DNA of 64,000 bases from Cohnella sp. CFH 77786 (GTDB taxonomy: Bacteria > Bacillota > Bacilli > Paenibacillales > Paenibacillaceae), in NCBI RefSeq assembly GCF_019400745.1, contig NZ_WJIB01000011.1, forward strand, positions 1 through 64,000, in the 5' to 3' direction. Made by a program: the position numbers and the translations under genes. Position 1 is the first letter of the stretch. The number at the start of each line of letters is the position of its first letter. Positions 26,363 through 34,249 of this stretch are shown here, in pieces. Under the pieces are notes generated by a model. That model searched no databases. It saw nothing but the letters and a program-made list of their open reading frames with translations, and had not been told where the DNA came from.

Positions 26363-27559
26363 ATGAAAACCGATCATCCTCTATCGCGATCTTTCATCCG
26401 ATTATATCTGCTGTCTTTTTGTTTCTTCAGCGCGAATTCCATTCTTACCGTGATTCTTCCGCTGCGAAGCGATGCGCAGGGAATCGGCGAAACGGAAATC
26501 GGGCTGATGATGGGGGCGTACATGCTCACTTGCTTGCTCCTCCGTCCTTGGGCAGGCCAAACGGTCGCCAAATACGGAGCGCTCCAGGCGATGCGGACGC
26601 TTCTCCTCCTTCATGCAGCCGTGCTTATCCTCTATGCGGTTTCCGGCGTCGAAACCTACTTGCCCCTTCGCGCGCTTCAAGGAGCCGTTACGGCATTTTT
26701 CTCGATGGCCATGCAGATCGGTCTTGTCGACACGCTTCCGGAGAGAGAGCGGGCGCAGGGATTATCGCTGTATACGTTATCCACCATGCTTCCTCAGCTT
26801 TTCGGTCCCATGACCGCCTTGTATATATGGGAGCAGGGGCAGCCGCAAATCTTCACGGCAGGGATGATCTTCCTCGCCATCTTTACATGGCTGTGCGGCT
26901 TGTCGGTACCGCTTCCGTCTTCCTCCACTAAGGGTCAATCGTACACCTTCATCGACTTGATGAAATCGGGGAAACAGTTGTGGACCCATCGCGCTCTGAG
27001 GATTTGTTCCGCGGTCATGCTGCTCGGAGCCGCCGTGTTCGGGTCGATCATGACCTTTCTTCCTTTGTATTTGGAAAGGGAAGACAGGGGGAATGCCGGA
27101 CTTTATTTGATGATTCAGGGAGCGGTCGTCGTACTTTGCCGGTTTGCTCTCCGCAAGAAAATACCGTCCGACGGCCGCTGGAACGCGTCGCTCATTGCAG
27201 GACTTCTGCTGCTTTTCGCAGCGGGCTCGCAGGCGCTCGCATGGCTGCCCGTTACGGATTACGGCCTCTATCCGGCAGCCGTTTGCAATGGGATCGCCAT
27301 CGCACTGCTTTATCCGACGCTGCTCACTTATTTGACCTTTGTTTTGCCGGCGGAATCCCGCAATCTATTGATCGGCCTCTTCATTTCTTCGTACGATCTC
27401 GGTTTTTCGCTCGGCGGATTTCTGATGGGAGCATTGGCGGACTTGTTCTCCTATTCGGCGATCTACGTTTGCTGCACGTTCCTCAGTATCGCGGCTTTCG
27501 CGATGGTGATCGGCAACCGGAACGGAATGCCGACGACGGATGAAACGGATAAGGGGTAG
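26363..27559 (+). CDS. Second MFS exporter, divergent from metal operon
   Basis: A 398-aa major facilitator, paralogous along its whole length to the operon MFS at 20758-21957 (matching IGLMMGAYM, LRPWAG, RALQGAVTAFFSM and GLSLYTLSTMLPQ positions). It has twelve helices. ATG 26363 is the first in-frame start after a stop, yet no SD lies close; AGGAGG at 26328-26333 is 29 nt away, so translation may be weak. It likely exports the same metallophore class or a related siderophore under the shared Fur-like box. Confidence 0.82.
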   Translation: MKTDHPLSRSFIRLYLLSFCFFSANSILTVILPLRSDAQGIGETEIGLMMGAYMLTCLLLRPWAGQTVAKYGALQAMRTLLLLHAAVLILYAVSGVETYLPLRALQGAVTAFFSMAMQIGLVDTLPERERAQGLSLYTLSTMLPQLFGPMTALYIWEQGQPQIFTAGMIFLAIFTWLCGLSVPLPSSSTKGQSYTFIDLMKSGKQLWTHRALRICSAVMLLGAAVFGSIMTFLPLYLEREDRGNAGLYLMIQGAVVVLCRFALRKKIPSDGRWNASLIAGLLLLFAAGSQALAWLPVTDYGLYPAAVCNGIAIALLYPTLLTYLTFVLPAESRNLLIGLFISSYDLGFSLGGFLMGALADLFSYSAIYVCCTFLSIAAFAMVIGNRNGMPTTDETDKG

Positions 27560-27695
27560 CCTACGACCCGACAAATACGCGTTTGGACCAGTCGGGCCTC
27601 CGAGTCTTCCCGTATGATGTAGCAATCTTTCCCGGCAAACCGCCATGCATGGCGGTCATCCCCCGGGGCCATACGCCGACAAGGAGTGATGAGGC

Positions 27696-28457
27696 TTGAA
27701 AGGTGCCGGCTCGCGGCATGTCAGCAGCAAGCTGTTGAAAACGAAGGCGCTGCTGAATAATAAGCGGCTGATCCCCCATATCCCGCGCACGAAACGGTTC
27801 AACCGGAAGACGCTGCAAAGAATGCTGCGCCGATACCGAATGGTCTATCTGAAGCCCGTGCACGGTCTCAAAGGAATCGGCATTATGAAAGCGGAGAAAC
27901 GAGGGAAGAAATGGGAGCTCCGGCACGAGACGAAGGCGGACTTATTTAAGGACGTTCCGGCGTTATACCGGTCCATTCGCAGGCGGATCCGCAAGAAGGC
28001 TTATTTGGTCCAAAAAGGGATCCGGACGCTTCGGTATCAAGGTCGTCCGTTCGATTTCCGGATCATGGTGCAGAAGAACGAGCAGCGCGAATGGGAGGTG
28101 ACCGGGATCGTCGGGCGGGTCGCGCCGCCGAACCGGATCGTAACGAACCGGAGCCAGGGCGGGACGTGTATGCCGGCGCGCAAGGTGCTGCGTCCGTCGA
28201 TGAAGAAATCCGAAATCGGGCCGTACGTGGATCATCTGTACCGGCTGAGCAGGAGAATCGGGCGGCAGTTCCGGAAGTCCTACCCGAACGTATGGCAGCT
28301 GGGCGTCGACATCGCGGTCAGCCGCAAGTTAAAGCCTTGGATTCTGGAGGTCAACACGAGCCCGGCCGTTACGCCTTTCCTGATGCTGAGCAACCGGAGC
28401 ATGTACCGCCGGATTGCCCGTCTGGTCCAGTGGAACAGGAGTCGAAACGCAAAATGA
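27696..28457 (+). CDS. YheC/YheD-family ATP-grasp protein
   Basis: A 253-aa protein starting at TTG 27696 (AAGGAG nine bases upstream). It shows the ATP-grasp core of the YheC/YheD endospore-coat-associated family: VYLKPVHGLKGIGI (about 54-67), FDFRIMVQKN (about 120), an NRSQGG loop, and the metal-binding end WILEVNTSPAVTPF (about 222-235). These proteins probably ligate an amino acid or peptide onto a spore-coat or wall target. The stop overlaps the next start (ATGA), so the receiver-like protein is co-translated. Confidence 0.85.
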   Translation: MKGAGSRHVSSKLLKTKALLNNKRLIPHIPRTKRFNRKTLQRMLRRYRMVYLKPVHGLKGIGIMKAEKRGKKWELRHETKADLFKDVPALYRSIRRRIRKKAYLVQKGIRTLRYQGRPFDFRIMVQKNEQREWEVTGIVGRVAPPNRIVTNRSQGGTCMPARKVLRPSMKKSEIGPYVDHLYRLSRRIGRQFRKSYPNVWQLGVDIAVSRKLKPWILEVNTSPAVTPFLMLSNRSMYRRIARLVQWNRSRNAK

Positions 28458-28774
28458 GGACGGCAGGGAAGCTTTTTCTGGACGACAGACGCCCTGCCCC
28501 GGGCGGGTTCCGGTTGGTCACGTCCGCCAAGCAGTGCATCGAATGGATGGATCGGCATCGTTTCCGGGTCGTTTCGCTGGACTATAACCTGGGGCTGGGG
28601 AAACCGACCGGGTACCAAGTCGTTCGGCACATGGTCAGGCGGAACCGGTTTCCCGATCAAATCATCATCCACAGCAACAGCCGACTCGGCAGAGAGAAGA
28701 TGTACCGGCTGCTGCTCCGCCGCAAGCCCGAACAGGTTCGCGTACGGATTCGGCCCTTGCCGGCCCCGCGTTGA
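28454..28774 (+). CDS. Cyclic-phosphate-processing receiver-like domain protein
   Basis: A 106-aa single-domain protein. LFLDDRRPAPGGF at the start and SLDYNLG near 48 give the acidic pocket and Asp of a CheY-like fold. The IIIHSNS segment with its His is the hallmark of the cREC family proposed to act on cyclic phosphates or nucleotide-related substrates. It is translationally coupled to the YheC/YheD gene. A strong terminator follows at 28800. Confidence 0.8.
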   Translation: MRTAGKLFLDDRRPAPGGFRLVTSAKQCIEWMDRHRFRVVSLDYNLGLGKPTGYQVVRHMVRRNRFPDQIIIHSNSRLGREKMYRLLLRRKPEQVRVRIRPLPAPR

Positions 28775-28799
28775 ATCGTGCAACGCTCAACATGCAGAT

Positions 28800-28835
28800 G
28801 CCCTCACCTCAGGTACCAGGTGGGGGCTATTTTAC
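28800..28835 (+). terminator. Intrinsic terminator
   Basis: A ten-pair stem GCCCTCACCT/AGGTGGGGGC with an 8-nt loop is followed by TATTTTA. Confidence 0.85.
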
Positions 28836-28902
28836 GCCAATACGGAATGTTCCCAGTCTATCCTACATACGCATACTAAAAAATAGACTAGAGGATGATG
28901 GA

Positions 28903-29832
28903 ATGAGAAAAAAAGTTCTTGTTTTCTGCGATGCAGGTATAGATGATGCCATTGCCCTTATCTATGCGCATTATTCAGGTCAAATAGAGCTTGTAGGAAT
29001 TGTTTCTGATTATGGAAATGTTCCTGGGGATTATGTGCTTCGAAATGTGCATTATCTTCTTTCTATTCTTGGATTACAACATGTGTTGGTTTTTGAGGGA
29101 GCAAAGCGACCCATGACGGGAATTGAACCTGCTTTTTCCTTTGATATTATGGGTTCTCATGGTCTAGGCCCCATTGTTCCACCTGAAATGCCTATGGTCA
29201 AAACGTATCGCTTTTGTGAAATTCATAAGTTGATTGAGCACTACAAGCATGACTTATCTATTATTTGTACGGGCCCTTTAACCTCTTTGGCCTCCTTATT
29301 TTTATTTCATGGGGAGGTTGCTGATTTAGTTAATGGATTTCATGTGATGGGGGGAGCCTTTATGGTTCCCGGAAATAGTAGTCCAGCAGCGGAAGCCAAT
29401 TTCTTCAACGATCCCTATGCAGTCAACCTCGTTTTTCGCTATGCGAAAAAGCTGACCCTTTTTCCTTTGAACGTAACGATGAGGGCCCTCGTTACACCTG
29501 AAATGACAGAGTCTATTCATTTCAAGGGTAAGTCCAGATTAATCAAACCTTTATTAGAGCATTACTATAGCTACCATAAAAAAGTCAATCCTGCGATTAC
29601 GGGAATCCCTATACATGACCTTCCGCCATTTATGGCGTTGATCCATCCACAGATGTTTTCCTATATGACATTACCTGTAGAAATGGTCGTAGATAAAGGA
29701 GTTGCTTTTGGGCAAAGTATAGCTGATTTTAGGGTGCCCAAGGGTGAAAAGAAAGAGGAGCATTTCGCTACAATCGCGTTGAATATGGATAAGGAATTAT
29801 TTGATAAGGATTTTATGAGGGTCATGACTTAA
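28903..29832 (+). CDS. Nucleoside-hydrolase-like protein, AT-rich
   Basis: A 309-aa inosine/uridine-preferring nucleoside-hydrolase-fold protein. The N-terminal calcium-site motif reads CDAGIDDAIAL (about 9-19), a variant of the usual DTDPGxDDAxAL. The central ICTGPLTSLA and MGGAF motifs (about 127 and 150) and an EANFFNDPYA loop (about 166) are retained. Base composition is far more AT-rich than its neighbours, which indicates recent transfer. ATG 28903 is chosen over upstream starts that lie in the terminator region. It hydrolyses the N-glycosidic bond of nucleosides by family; the altered motif leaves activity open. Confidence 0.82.
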   Translation: MRKKVLVFCDAGIDDAIALIYAHYSGQIELVGIVSDYGNVPGDYVLRNVHYLLSILGLQHVLVFEGAKRPMTGIEPAFSFDIMGSHGLGPIVPPEMPMVKTYRFCEIHKLIEHYKHDLSIICTGPLTSLASLFLFHGEVADLVNGFHVMGGAFMVPGNSSPAAEANFFNDPYAVNLVFRYAKKLTLFPLNVTMRALVTPEMTESIHFKGKSRLIKPLLEHYYSYHKKVNPAITGIPIHDLPPFMALIHPQMFSYMTLPVEMVVDKGVAFGQSIADFRVPKGEKKEEHFATIALNMDKELFDKDFMRVMT

Positions 29833-29840
29833 AATATTCG

Positions 29841-29870
29841 TTGACAGGAATATTCCTTAGATGGTATATT
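29841..29870 (+). promoter_or_regulatory. Sigma-A promoter with palindromic operator
   Basis: TTGACA (29841-29846), 18-bp spacer, TATATT (29865-29870). The spacer begins with the perfect palindrome GGAATATTCC (29847-29856), and AATATTC/GAATATT flank the -35 box. It is well placed for autorepression by the downstream ArsR-type regulator. Confidence 0.65.
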
Positions 29871-29914
29871 TAATTTGCGAGTAGGGGAAGCCCGATGGAA
29901 TCGAGGTGAGAAAG

Positions 29915-29998
29915 ATGACCGAAACAGGTGAAAACATCCGCCCCGTACCGGAGGCAAACATTCGACTCGACAGAGGAACATCGGGATTATGGACATAA
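29915..29998 (+). CDS. 27-aa leader ORF overlapping the ArsR gene
   Basis: ATG 29915 with an excellent SD (GAGGTGAG, five-base spacing) encodes 27 residues ending at TAA 29996-29998, ten bases inside the regulator gene that starts at 29989. The regulator's own SD (AGAGGA) is weaker and 11 nt away. Termination-reinitiation coupling is therefore plausible. The peptide resembles no family known to me. Confidence 0.45.
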   Translation: MTETGENIRPVPEANIRLDRGTSGLWT

Positions 29999-30327
29999 CG
30001 ACTTTCAGCGCTTTGGCCGAACCCAACCGCATGCGCATCGTGGATCTTCTGCTGGACGGTCCGCTGACCGTAGGGGAGATCGCCGAGCGGGTGGGGATGC
30101 GCCAGCCCCAAGCGTCGAAACATCTTCGCGTTCTGCTGGAGGCCGGGCTCGTGGAGGTGCAGGCAATCGCCAACCGCCGGAATTACAAGCTCCGCTTGGA
30201 ACCCTTTCAACAGCTGGACGCATGGCTCGAAACGTACCGCGACATTTGGGACGAACGGTTCGACGCTTTGGAGAGTTACTTGCAGAAACTGAGGGCCAAG
30301 GAAAACAAGCAAGACCCATCCGATTGA
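29989..30327 (+). CDS. ArsR/SmtB-type winged-helix regulator
   Basis: A 112-aa winged-helix repressor. ALAEPNRMRIVDLLLDGP (about 8-25) and the recognition helix MRQPQASKHLRVL (about 37-49) mark the ArsR fold. No cysteine metal-binding motif is present, so it is of the metal-independent type commonly paired with an AHSA1/SRPBCC gene. That partner follows 21 bp downstream. A palindrome within its promoter is the likely target. Confidence 0.9.
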   Translation: MDITTFSALAEPNRMRIVDLLLDGPLTVGEIAERVGMRQPQASKHLRVLLEAGLVEVQAIANRRNYKLRLEPFQQLDAWLETYRDIWDERFDALESYLQKLRAKENKQDPSD

Positions 30328-30348
30328 CCATTTGAGGAGGAACGATTC

Positions 30349-30858
30349 ATGACGAACAAAATGTTGACCAAGGTAGAGGGCAATGTCCTGATTTTGGAAC
30401 GGGTATTCGATGCGCCGCGCGAGCTGGTTTTCGAAGCGTTCACCAAGCCCGAGCATCTGAAGCGCTGGTGGGGGCCCCGCGGATGGACGCTGACGGTTTG
30501 CGAAGTCGATTTCCGTCCGGGCGGCGTCTGGCACTACTGCATGAAGTGCGAAGACGAGAAGCAGGGGGATTTCTACGGCATGGAATCTTGGGGCAAGGGA
30601 ATCTACCATGAGATTGAGGCACCCGGGATGTTCACTTATACCGACTATTTCTCCGATGCGGAAGGCAACGAAAATACGGCCATGCCGTCCACCGAAGTCA
30701 CGAATTCGTTCCTCGAGCAAGACGGCAAGACGAAGCTCGTCAGCCGGGCCGAATACGCTTCCGAGGAAGCGCTCAAAACCGTCCTGTCGATGGGCATGGA
30801 ACAAGGCATCACGGAAACGTGGGACCGTCTGGCCGAGCATCTGCAGTCGATTCGATAA
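30349..30858 (+). CDS. SRPBCC/AHSA1-domain protein
   Basis: A 169-aa START-like domain protein. RVFDAPRELVFEAFTKPEHLKRWWGP (in two parts, about 16-41) is the classic AHSA1 N-terminus, and the C-terminal helix MEQGITETWDRLAEHL closes the hydrophobic pocket. It is commonly annotated as an activator of Hsp90 ATPase homologue or polyketide-cyclase-like; the ligand is unknown. GAGGAGG precedes ATG 30349. It is co-transcribed with the ArsR gene and ends at a strong terminator. Confidence 0.9.
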   Translation: MTNKMLTKVEGNVLILERVFDAPRELVFEAFTKPEHLKRWWGPRGWTLTVCEVDFRPGGVWHYCMKCEDEKQGDFYGMESWGKGIYHEIEAPGMFTYTDYFSDAEGNENTAMPSTEVTNSFLEQDGKTKLVSRAEYASEEALKTVLSMGMEQGITETWDRLAEHLQSIR

Positions 30859-30875
30859 CGGCGGCATCATCACAA

Positions 30876-30914
30876 CAAAAGCGATCGCGCTCTTCGGAGC
30901 ACGATCGCTTTTTT
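30876..30914 (+). terminator. Intrinsic terminator
   Basis: AAAAGCGATCG/CGATCGCTTTT with an inner GCTC-TTCG-GAGC hairpin and a six-T tail. The flanking A run lets it serve both strands. Confidence 0.9.
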
Positions 30915-30928
30915 GGCGCGGCGCCCGC

Positions 30929-31348
30929 TCAGATTTGAACGGCCAACGCGCTGAAGGAAACGGGGCCCACGACGTCCACTCGGGTATTCGCGGTAAGGTT
31001 CGACGCCAATACCTGGTAAACGTGGCGCCCGGTTGCCACGTTGCGGTCGATTGCCTGAAAGGTGATTACGTAGTTTTGCTCCGAACCGCTCGATTCGACG
31101 CCTTGCACCGTGCTGAAAATCTCCATGCCGTCCCGGGTAACCTGAAACAGCACTTGAGCGATTCCGGTAACGCCTCTGACACCGACCGTGGCGACCAATT
31201 CGACCCGATTCGGCTGTGCGTTGGCGGGAATCGTGAGCACTAAACTGGCAACCAGAGAAGTGTTGGGGGACCGCCGGATCGTATAAGCGGTTGTCAGGTC
31301 GAAGGCGCGCCGGGGTTCCACGGCGCTTTTGTTGAGAAGACGAGCCAT
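30929..31348 (-). CDS. Exosporium protein C-like spore surface protein
   Basis: A 139-aa protein with an all-beta appearance. RVELVATVGVRGVTGIAQVL followed by QNYVITFQAID and the end VVGPVSFSALAV match, from memory, the small proteins annotated as exosporium protein C in Bacillus and Paenibacillus. There is no signal peptide, as expected for a protein deposited on the forespore from the mother cell. SD AAGGGAG is nine bases before ATG 31348. A sporulation-sigma promoter was not identified. Confidence 0.7.
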   Translation of the reverse strand: MARLLNKSAVEPRRAFDLTTAYTIRRSPNTSLVASLVLTIPANAQPNRVELVATVGVRGVTGIAQVLFQVTRDGMEIFSTVQGVESSGSEQNYVITFQAIDRNVATGRHVYQVLASNLTANTRVDVVGPVSFSALAVQI

Positions 31349-31474
31349 TGCCTACATCTCCCTTCTTTTTGAAGTCATGAACAAGTTATGACCGGGAGAC
31401 GGAATAAGCGTGGACGACTTGTCCCTGTTCGGAAAATCAGGCCAAAGACTTGCAGTAGACGTCCCGTAATAAGT

Positions 31475-31518
31475 AAAAACGACTTCGTCGTCCTCCAGGA
31501 ACGGAGGATGTCGTTTTT
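31475..31518. terminator. Bidirectional-looking hairpin
   Basis: AAAAACGAC pairs with GTCGTTTTT, and inside it TCCTCC pairs with GGAGGA. A and T runs on both sides allow termination on either strand. It is a second stop behind the 31607-32971 gene. Confidence 0.7.
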
Positions 31519-31560
31519 ATCGAAGATCATTCGAAAATGCTTATAAGTTCCGAATGATAG

Positions 31561-31597
31561 AAAAAGCTTTGCCAGGAGGAGTTCCTCCGGGCAAAGC
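31561..31597 (-). terminator. Intrinsic terminator for the secreted protein gene
   Basis: On the minus strand GCTTTGCC-GGAGGA pairs with TCCTCC-GGCAAAGC and is followed by TTTTT (31565-31561). Confidence 0.85.
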
Positions 31598-31606
31598 CTC
31601 TCTTGG

Positions 31607-32971
31607 TTACTTGCTGTCTCCGTTCAAGTAGTTGAAGAAGGGAACGTCCGTCCAGAAATCGTAATGTTCGACTTCTACTTTCGGATCGACTTTCTTGAAC
31701 CCGTCGATAACGGCCTGCGATTGTTCCTTCAACGAGAAGGACTGCGCGTAGTAATGGCCGGCCGTGATTTTGTTGTTCGTGATCTGCTTATAATCCGGCA
31801 ACTCGGTCAGCGAGTAGTACAGCGGTTGCCACCACGAGCCCGCGATCAGGCCGGGTTGGTCTTCGCTGTTCTTCTTGGCGTAAGCGAGAATGATTTGATT
31901 AAACCGTTCTTTGTCCGCCGCGTTACGGAATTCGAAGGCGAGGTCGTACTCTTTGGCGTATTCGATATAATTGCCGTTGGCGATTTGGCGCACTTCGAAG
32001 AGATCGGACGTTCCCGGGTCGCCCCAGTCTTTCAAATAAACGAAGGCGGACGTTTTCGGTTCGAATTGCACTTTGGCGTCGATGCCTTCGCTGCGCAGCA
32101 AGCCGATGAGCTGCAGCGCGTGTTTCCAGTCCGAATGGCCGTAGACGAGCGACAGGGATTCGACGAAGTTGGCGTCGTAACGGGCGTCCTTCAGGTTGTA
32201 GCCCGTAACCAGGTTCTGCTCCAGCGCGGCGTCTACGACTTTCTGAAGGGAATCCGACCGGATGATGTCCGAAGCGGTGTACGCGTCAGTCAGCTTGTTG
32301 TAGATATCCGGATCGCTGACGTATCCGACGTAATGCTTATAAAGTCCTTTCAGCGAGAGGACTTTCCCGATCAGGACGACGGACAGCGGCTCGGACGCGG
32401 CTAGCTTCCCTCTCAATTCGCCGTAGTATTCGGCGGGCAGAAGGCCGGTGTCCGCCGCCGCCGCGATGACTTGGGCCGACCGCGGGGTGAAGCGGACCGG
32501 GTTCAGTTTCAATTTGGCGAACGCTTGCTCCACCTTAGCGGCTGGATAGGTATCGGCAAGTTCCTGCAAGCCGGCCGCCTTGACGGCGATTTGGACGGCG
32601 TTCTCCGCGGTCAGGCGCACGGAGGCTTGGACGTTCTCCGTCGTGATGATGCCGTGCTGGAACAGCGCCTTCGCGTCGTCGAAGTAAGGGCTCGAGGCCG
32701 GGAGGTCCTTGAAAGCGACAGGCTCAGCGGTCGGTTCGATCCGCAGGGCGTCCGCCAGCGCGGCGAGGAAGTCGCCTTTTTTAGGCTCTTCGGGAAGGTC
32801 GATGCCGAGTTTTTCTTTCAGGAAAAGGCCGTACTCGTTCGATGTCTCCGCTGGCGCCACGGCGGCGGATCGGGACGGATCGGCGGCCTGGGCGACGCTC
32901 GCGGATACGGTTACGGCGCCTAGCGCTCCGACGAGCAGCAGCTTGGCGAGAATGATGGGCTTTTTTTTCAT
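31607..32971 (-). CDS. Secreted protein with degenerate SLH-like region
   Basis: A 454-aa protein. A clear signal peptide ends at AQAAD (about 30). Residues about 45-200 contain repeats reminiscent of degenerate SLH domains (FKDLPASSPYFDDAKALFQHGI, shown here in outline), which may bind the wall. The C-terminal 200 residues form an unknown globular domain with many aromatic residues. It has a good promoter, an AAGGAG SD and its own terminator, so it is a single-gene unit. Function is unknown. Confidence 0.75.
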   Translation of the reverse strand: MKKKPIILAKLLLVGALGAVTVSASVAQAADPSRSAAVAPAETSNEYGLFLKEKLGIDLPEEPKKGDFLAALADALRIEPTAEPVAFKDLPASSPYFDDAKALFQHGIITTENVQASVRLTAENAVQIAVKAAGLQELADTYPAAKVEQAFAKLKLNPVRFTPRSAQVIAAAADTGLLPAEYYGELRGKLAASEPLSVVLIGKVLSLKGLYKHYVGYVSDPDIYNKLTDAYTASDIIRSDSLQKVVDAALEQNLVTGYNLKDARYDANFVESLSLVYGHSDWKHALQLIGLLRSEGIDAKVQFEPKTSAFVYLKDWGDPGTSDLFEVRQIANGNYIEYAKEYDLAFEFRNAADKERFNQIILAYAKKNSEDQPGLIAGSWWQPLYYSLTELPDYKQITNNKITAGHYYAQSFSLKEQSQAVIDGFKKVDPKVEVEHYDFWTDVPFFNYLNGDSK

Positions 32972-33034
32972 AGGCAGAATCTCTCCTTCTAAATATTCAT
33001 ATTAATCCTGTCGGATTTAATAAATTTGTGGAAA

Positions 33035-33063
33035 ATGTTAACACCTCTCTATGGGCGTGTCAA
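33035..33063 (-). promoter_or_regulatory. Sigma-A promoter of the secreted protein gene
   Basis: On the minus strand TTGACA (33063-33058), exactly 17 bp, then TAACAT (33040-33035). The start codon follows about 65 nt downstream. Confidence 0.7.
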
Positions 33064-33187
33064 TCGTTTTGAAGAAAATCGCAGGCAGATGAGCATGCTT
33101 CAGTGTGAATTTAGCAACTTTTATTCACATGGGAGAAATAAAATGGTAAGGTAAATGGACGTCTTCACTTGAAGGAGGTATAGAGCC

Positions 33188-33382
33188 ATGCTATATCCGT
33201 CGATCGATGAATTGGCGCACAAGGTGGACAGCAAATATACGCTGGTCGTCGCCGCATCTTTAAGAGCACGGGACCTAAGGACCGGCAAGAAATCCGAAAT
33301 GATGGCTCCGCAATCGTCGAAAGCGGTCGGGATCGCTTTGGAAGAGATCTACCGCGACTATATTGCCATCGAACGCCTTTGA
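33188..33382 (+). CDS. RNA polymerase omega subunit paralogue (orphan)
   Basis: A 64-aa protein with the omega-family signature: MLYPSIDELAHKVDSKYTLV at the start, VAASLRARDL, and KAVGIALEEIYRD near the end. Omega binds the beta-prime subunit and aids polymerase assembly. The usual Firmicutes rpoZ lies beside guanylate kinase in the priA region. Here it is alone with its own strong SD (AAGGAGGT) and terminator, and its middle loop is divergent. It is probably a second copy. Confidence 0.8.
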   Translation: MLYPSIDELAHKVDSKYTLVVAASLRARDLRTGKKSEMMAPQSSKAVGIALEEIYRDYIAIERL

Positions 33383-33408
33383 TCCCGAAACGGCTGAAAA
33401 GCATGAAA

Positions 33409-33445
33409 AAAACGATCGCTCCCCATCCTGGGGTTCGATCGTTTT
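33409..33445. terminator. Bidirectional terminator between convergent genes
   Basis: AAAACGATCG pairs with CGATCGTTTT and CCCC with GGGG inside. It serves the omega paralogue (+) and the 33466 gene (-). Confidence 0.9.
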
Positions 33446-33465
33446 GGTATCATGACGCCTTTCGG

Positions 33466-33780
33466 TTATCCGGCCGCATGTTCGGCATGCGCTTGATTGA
33501 GCATCGATTTCCAATCGCGAAAATCGGTTTCCCTATTCACGTGCCGGTCGAACAGTTCGTCGGGAATATTGTCGATGTCCGCTTGGGTTTTCACGTCAAA
33601 GTTCCCTTTTCGGAGAAACTCCTCGAAGCTTTTGAAGGAAGACCAGCGCCGCATGAAGGTTTCATCGAATAACGTCTCCAAGGAAATAGGGTCTTGCGTG
33701 CCTTCGTTTGCCTTTTGGCCCTGCAGCTCCCTAAGCAGTTCGTCGAAGGAAATCGGCTTGTTTTTTCTTTTCAGTTCCAT
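33466..33780 (-). CDS. Conserved hypothetical, helical
   Basis: A 104-aa acidic helical protein, cytoplasmic (KRKNKPISFDELLRELQ at the N-terminus, then FDETFMRRWSSFKSFEEFL). The only SD-like block, CAGGAG, lies just two bases before ATG 33780 and touches the alternative GTG 33783. The true start may therefore be an internal CTG or use another signal. I do not recognise the family. Confidence 0.6.
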   Translation of the reverse strand: MELKRKNKPISFDELLRELQGQKANEGTQDPISLETLFDETFMRRWSSFKSFEEFLRKGNFDVKTQADIDNIPDELFDRHVNRETDFRDWKSMLNQAHAEHAAG

Positions 33781-33986
33781 CACTCCTGAAACATTTGATC
33801 CCTTATGATAACATAATCGTTTGCTTCGTGCTTGCCGATATGGTATGCTTGGTCTCCAAACCGATAAAAAACCTTGAAATCACCTATTGAAGAGGGTTCG
33901 CATTATCCAATGGTACCTTTCTCAATATGTGATTTTTGTTTATAACAGAAAAAACATGTTAATCTATTTCAGGAGGCATATCGATT

Positions 33987-34187
33987 ATGCAAACGGGAAC
34001 GGTAAAATGGTTTAACGCGGACAAAGGTTTCGGATTTATCGAAGTGGAAGGCGGAAGCGACGTATTCGTCCATTTCTCCGCCATTCAAGGCGACGGTTTC
34101 AAATCGCTCGACGAAGGCCAGCGCGTTCAGTTCAATATCGTGCAAGGAAATCGCGGGCCCCAAGCGGAAGGCGTTATCAAACTGTAA
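33987..34187 (+). CDS. Cold-shock protein (CspA/CspB family)
   Basis: A 66-aa single OB-fold RNA chaperone with RNP1 KGFGFIEV (about 13-20) and RNP2 VFVHFS (about 27-32) intact. AGGAGG precedes ATG 33987. It binds single-stranded RNA and melts structure at low temperature. A zinc-ribbon YdjO-like gene follows, but a strong terminator lies between the two. Confidence 0.96.
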   Translation: MQTGTVKWFNADKGFGFIEVEGGSDVFVHFSAIQGDGFKSLDEGQRVQFNIVQGNRGPQAEGVIKL

Positions 34188-34195
34188 ACGAACGA

Positions 34196-34229
34196 AACTG
34201 CCCTTAACGTCAGGTTAAGGGCAGTTTTT
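34196..34229 (+). terminator. Intrinsic terminator after csp
   Basis: A 13-bp perfect stem AACTGCCCTTAAC/GTTAAGGGCAGTT and a 5-nt loop, then a T run. Confidence 0.92.
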
Positions 34230-34249
34230 ATGGGAAGAAGGGTGTTGCC

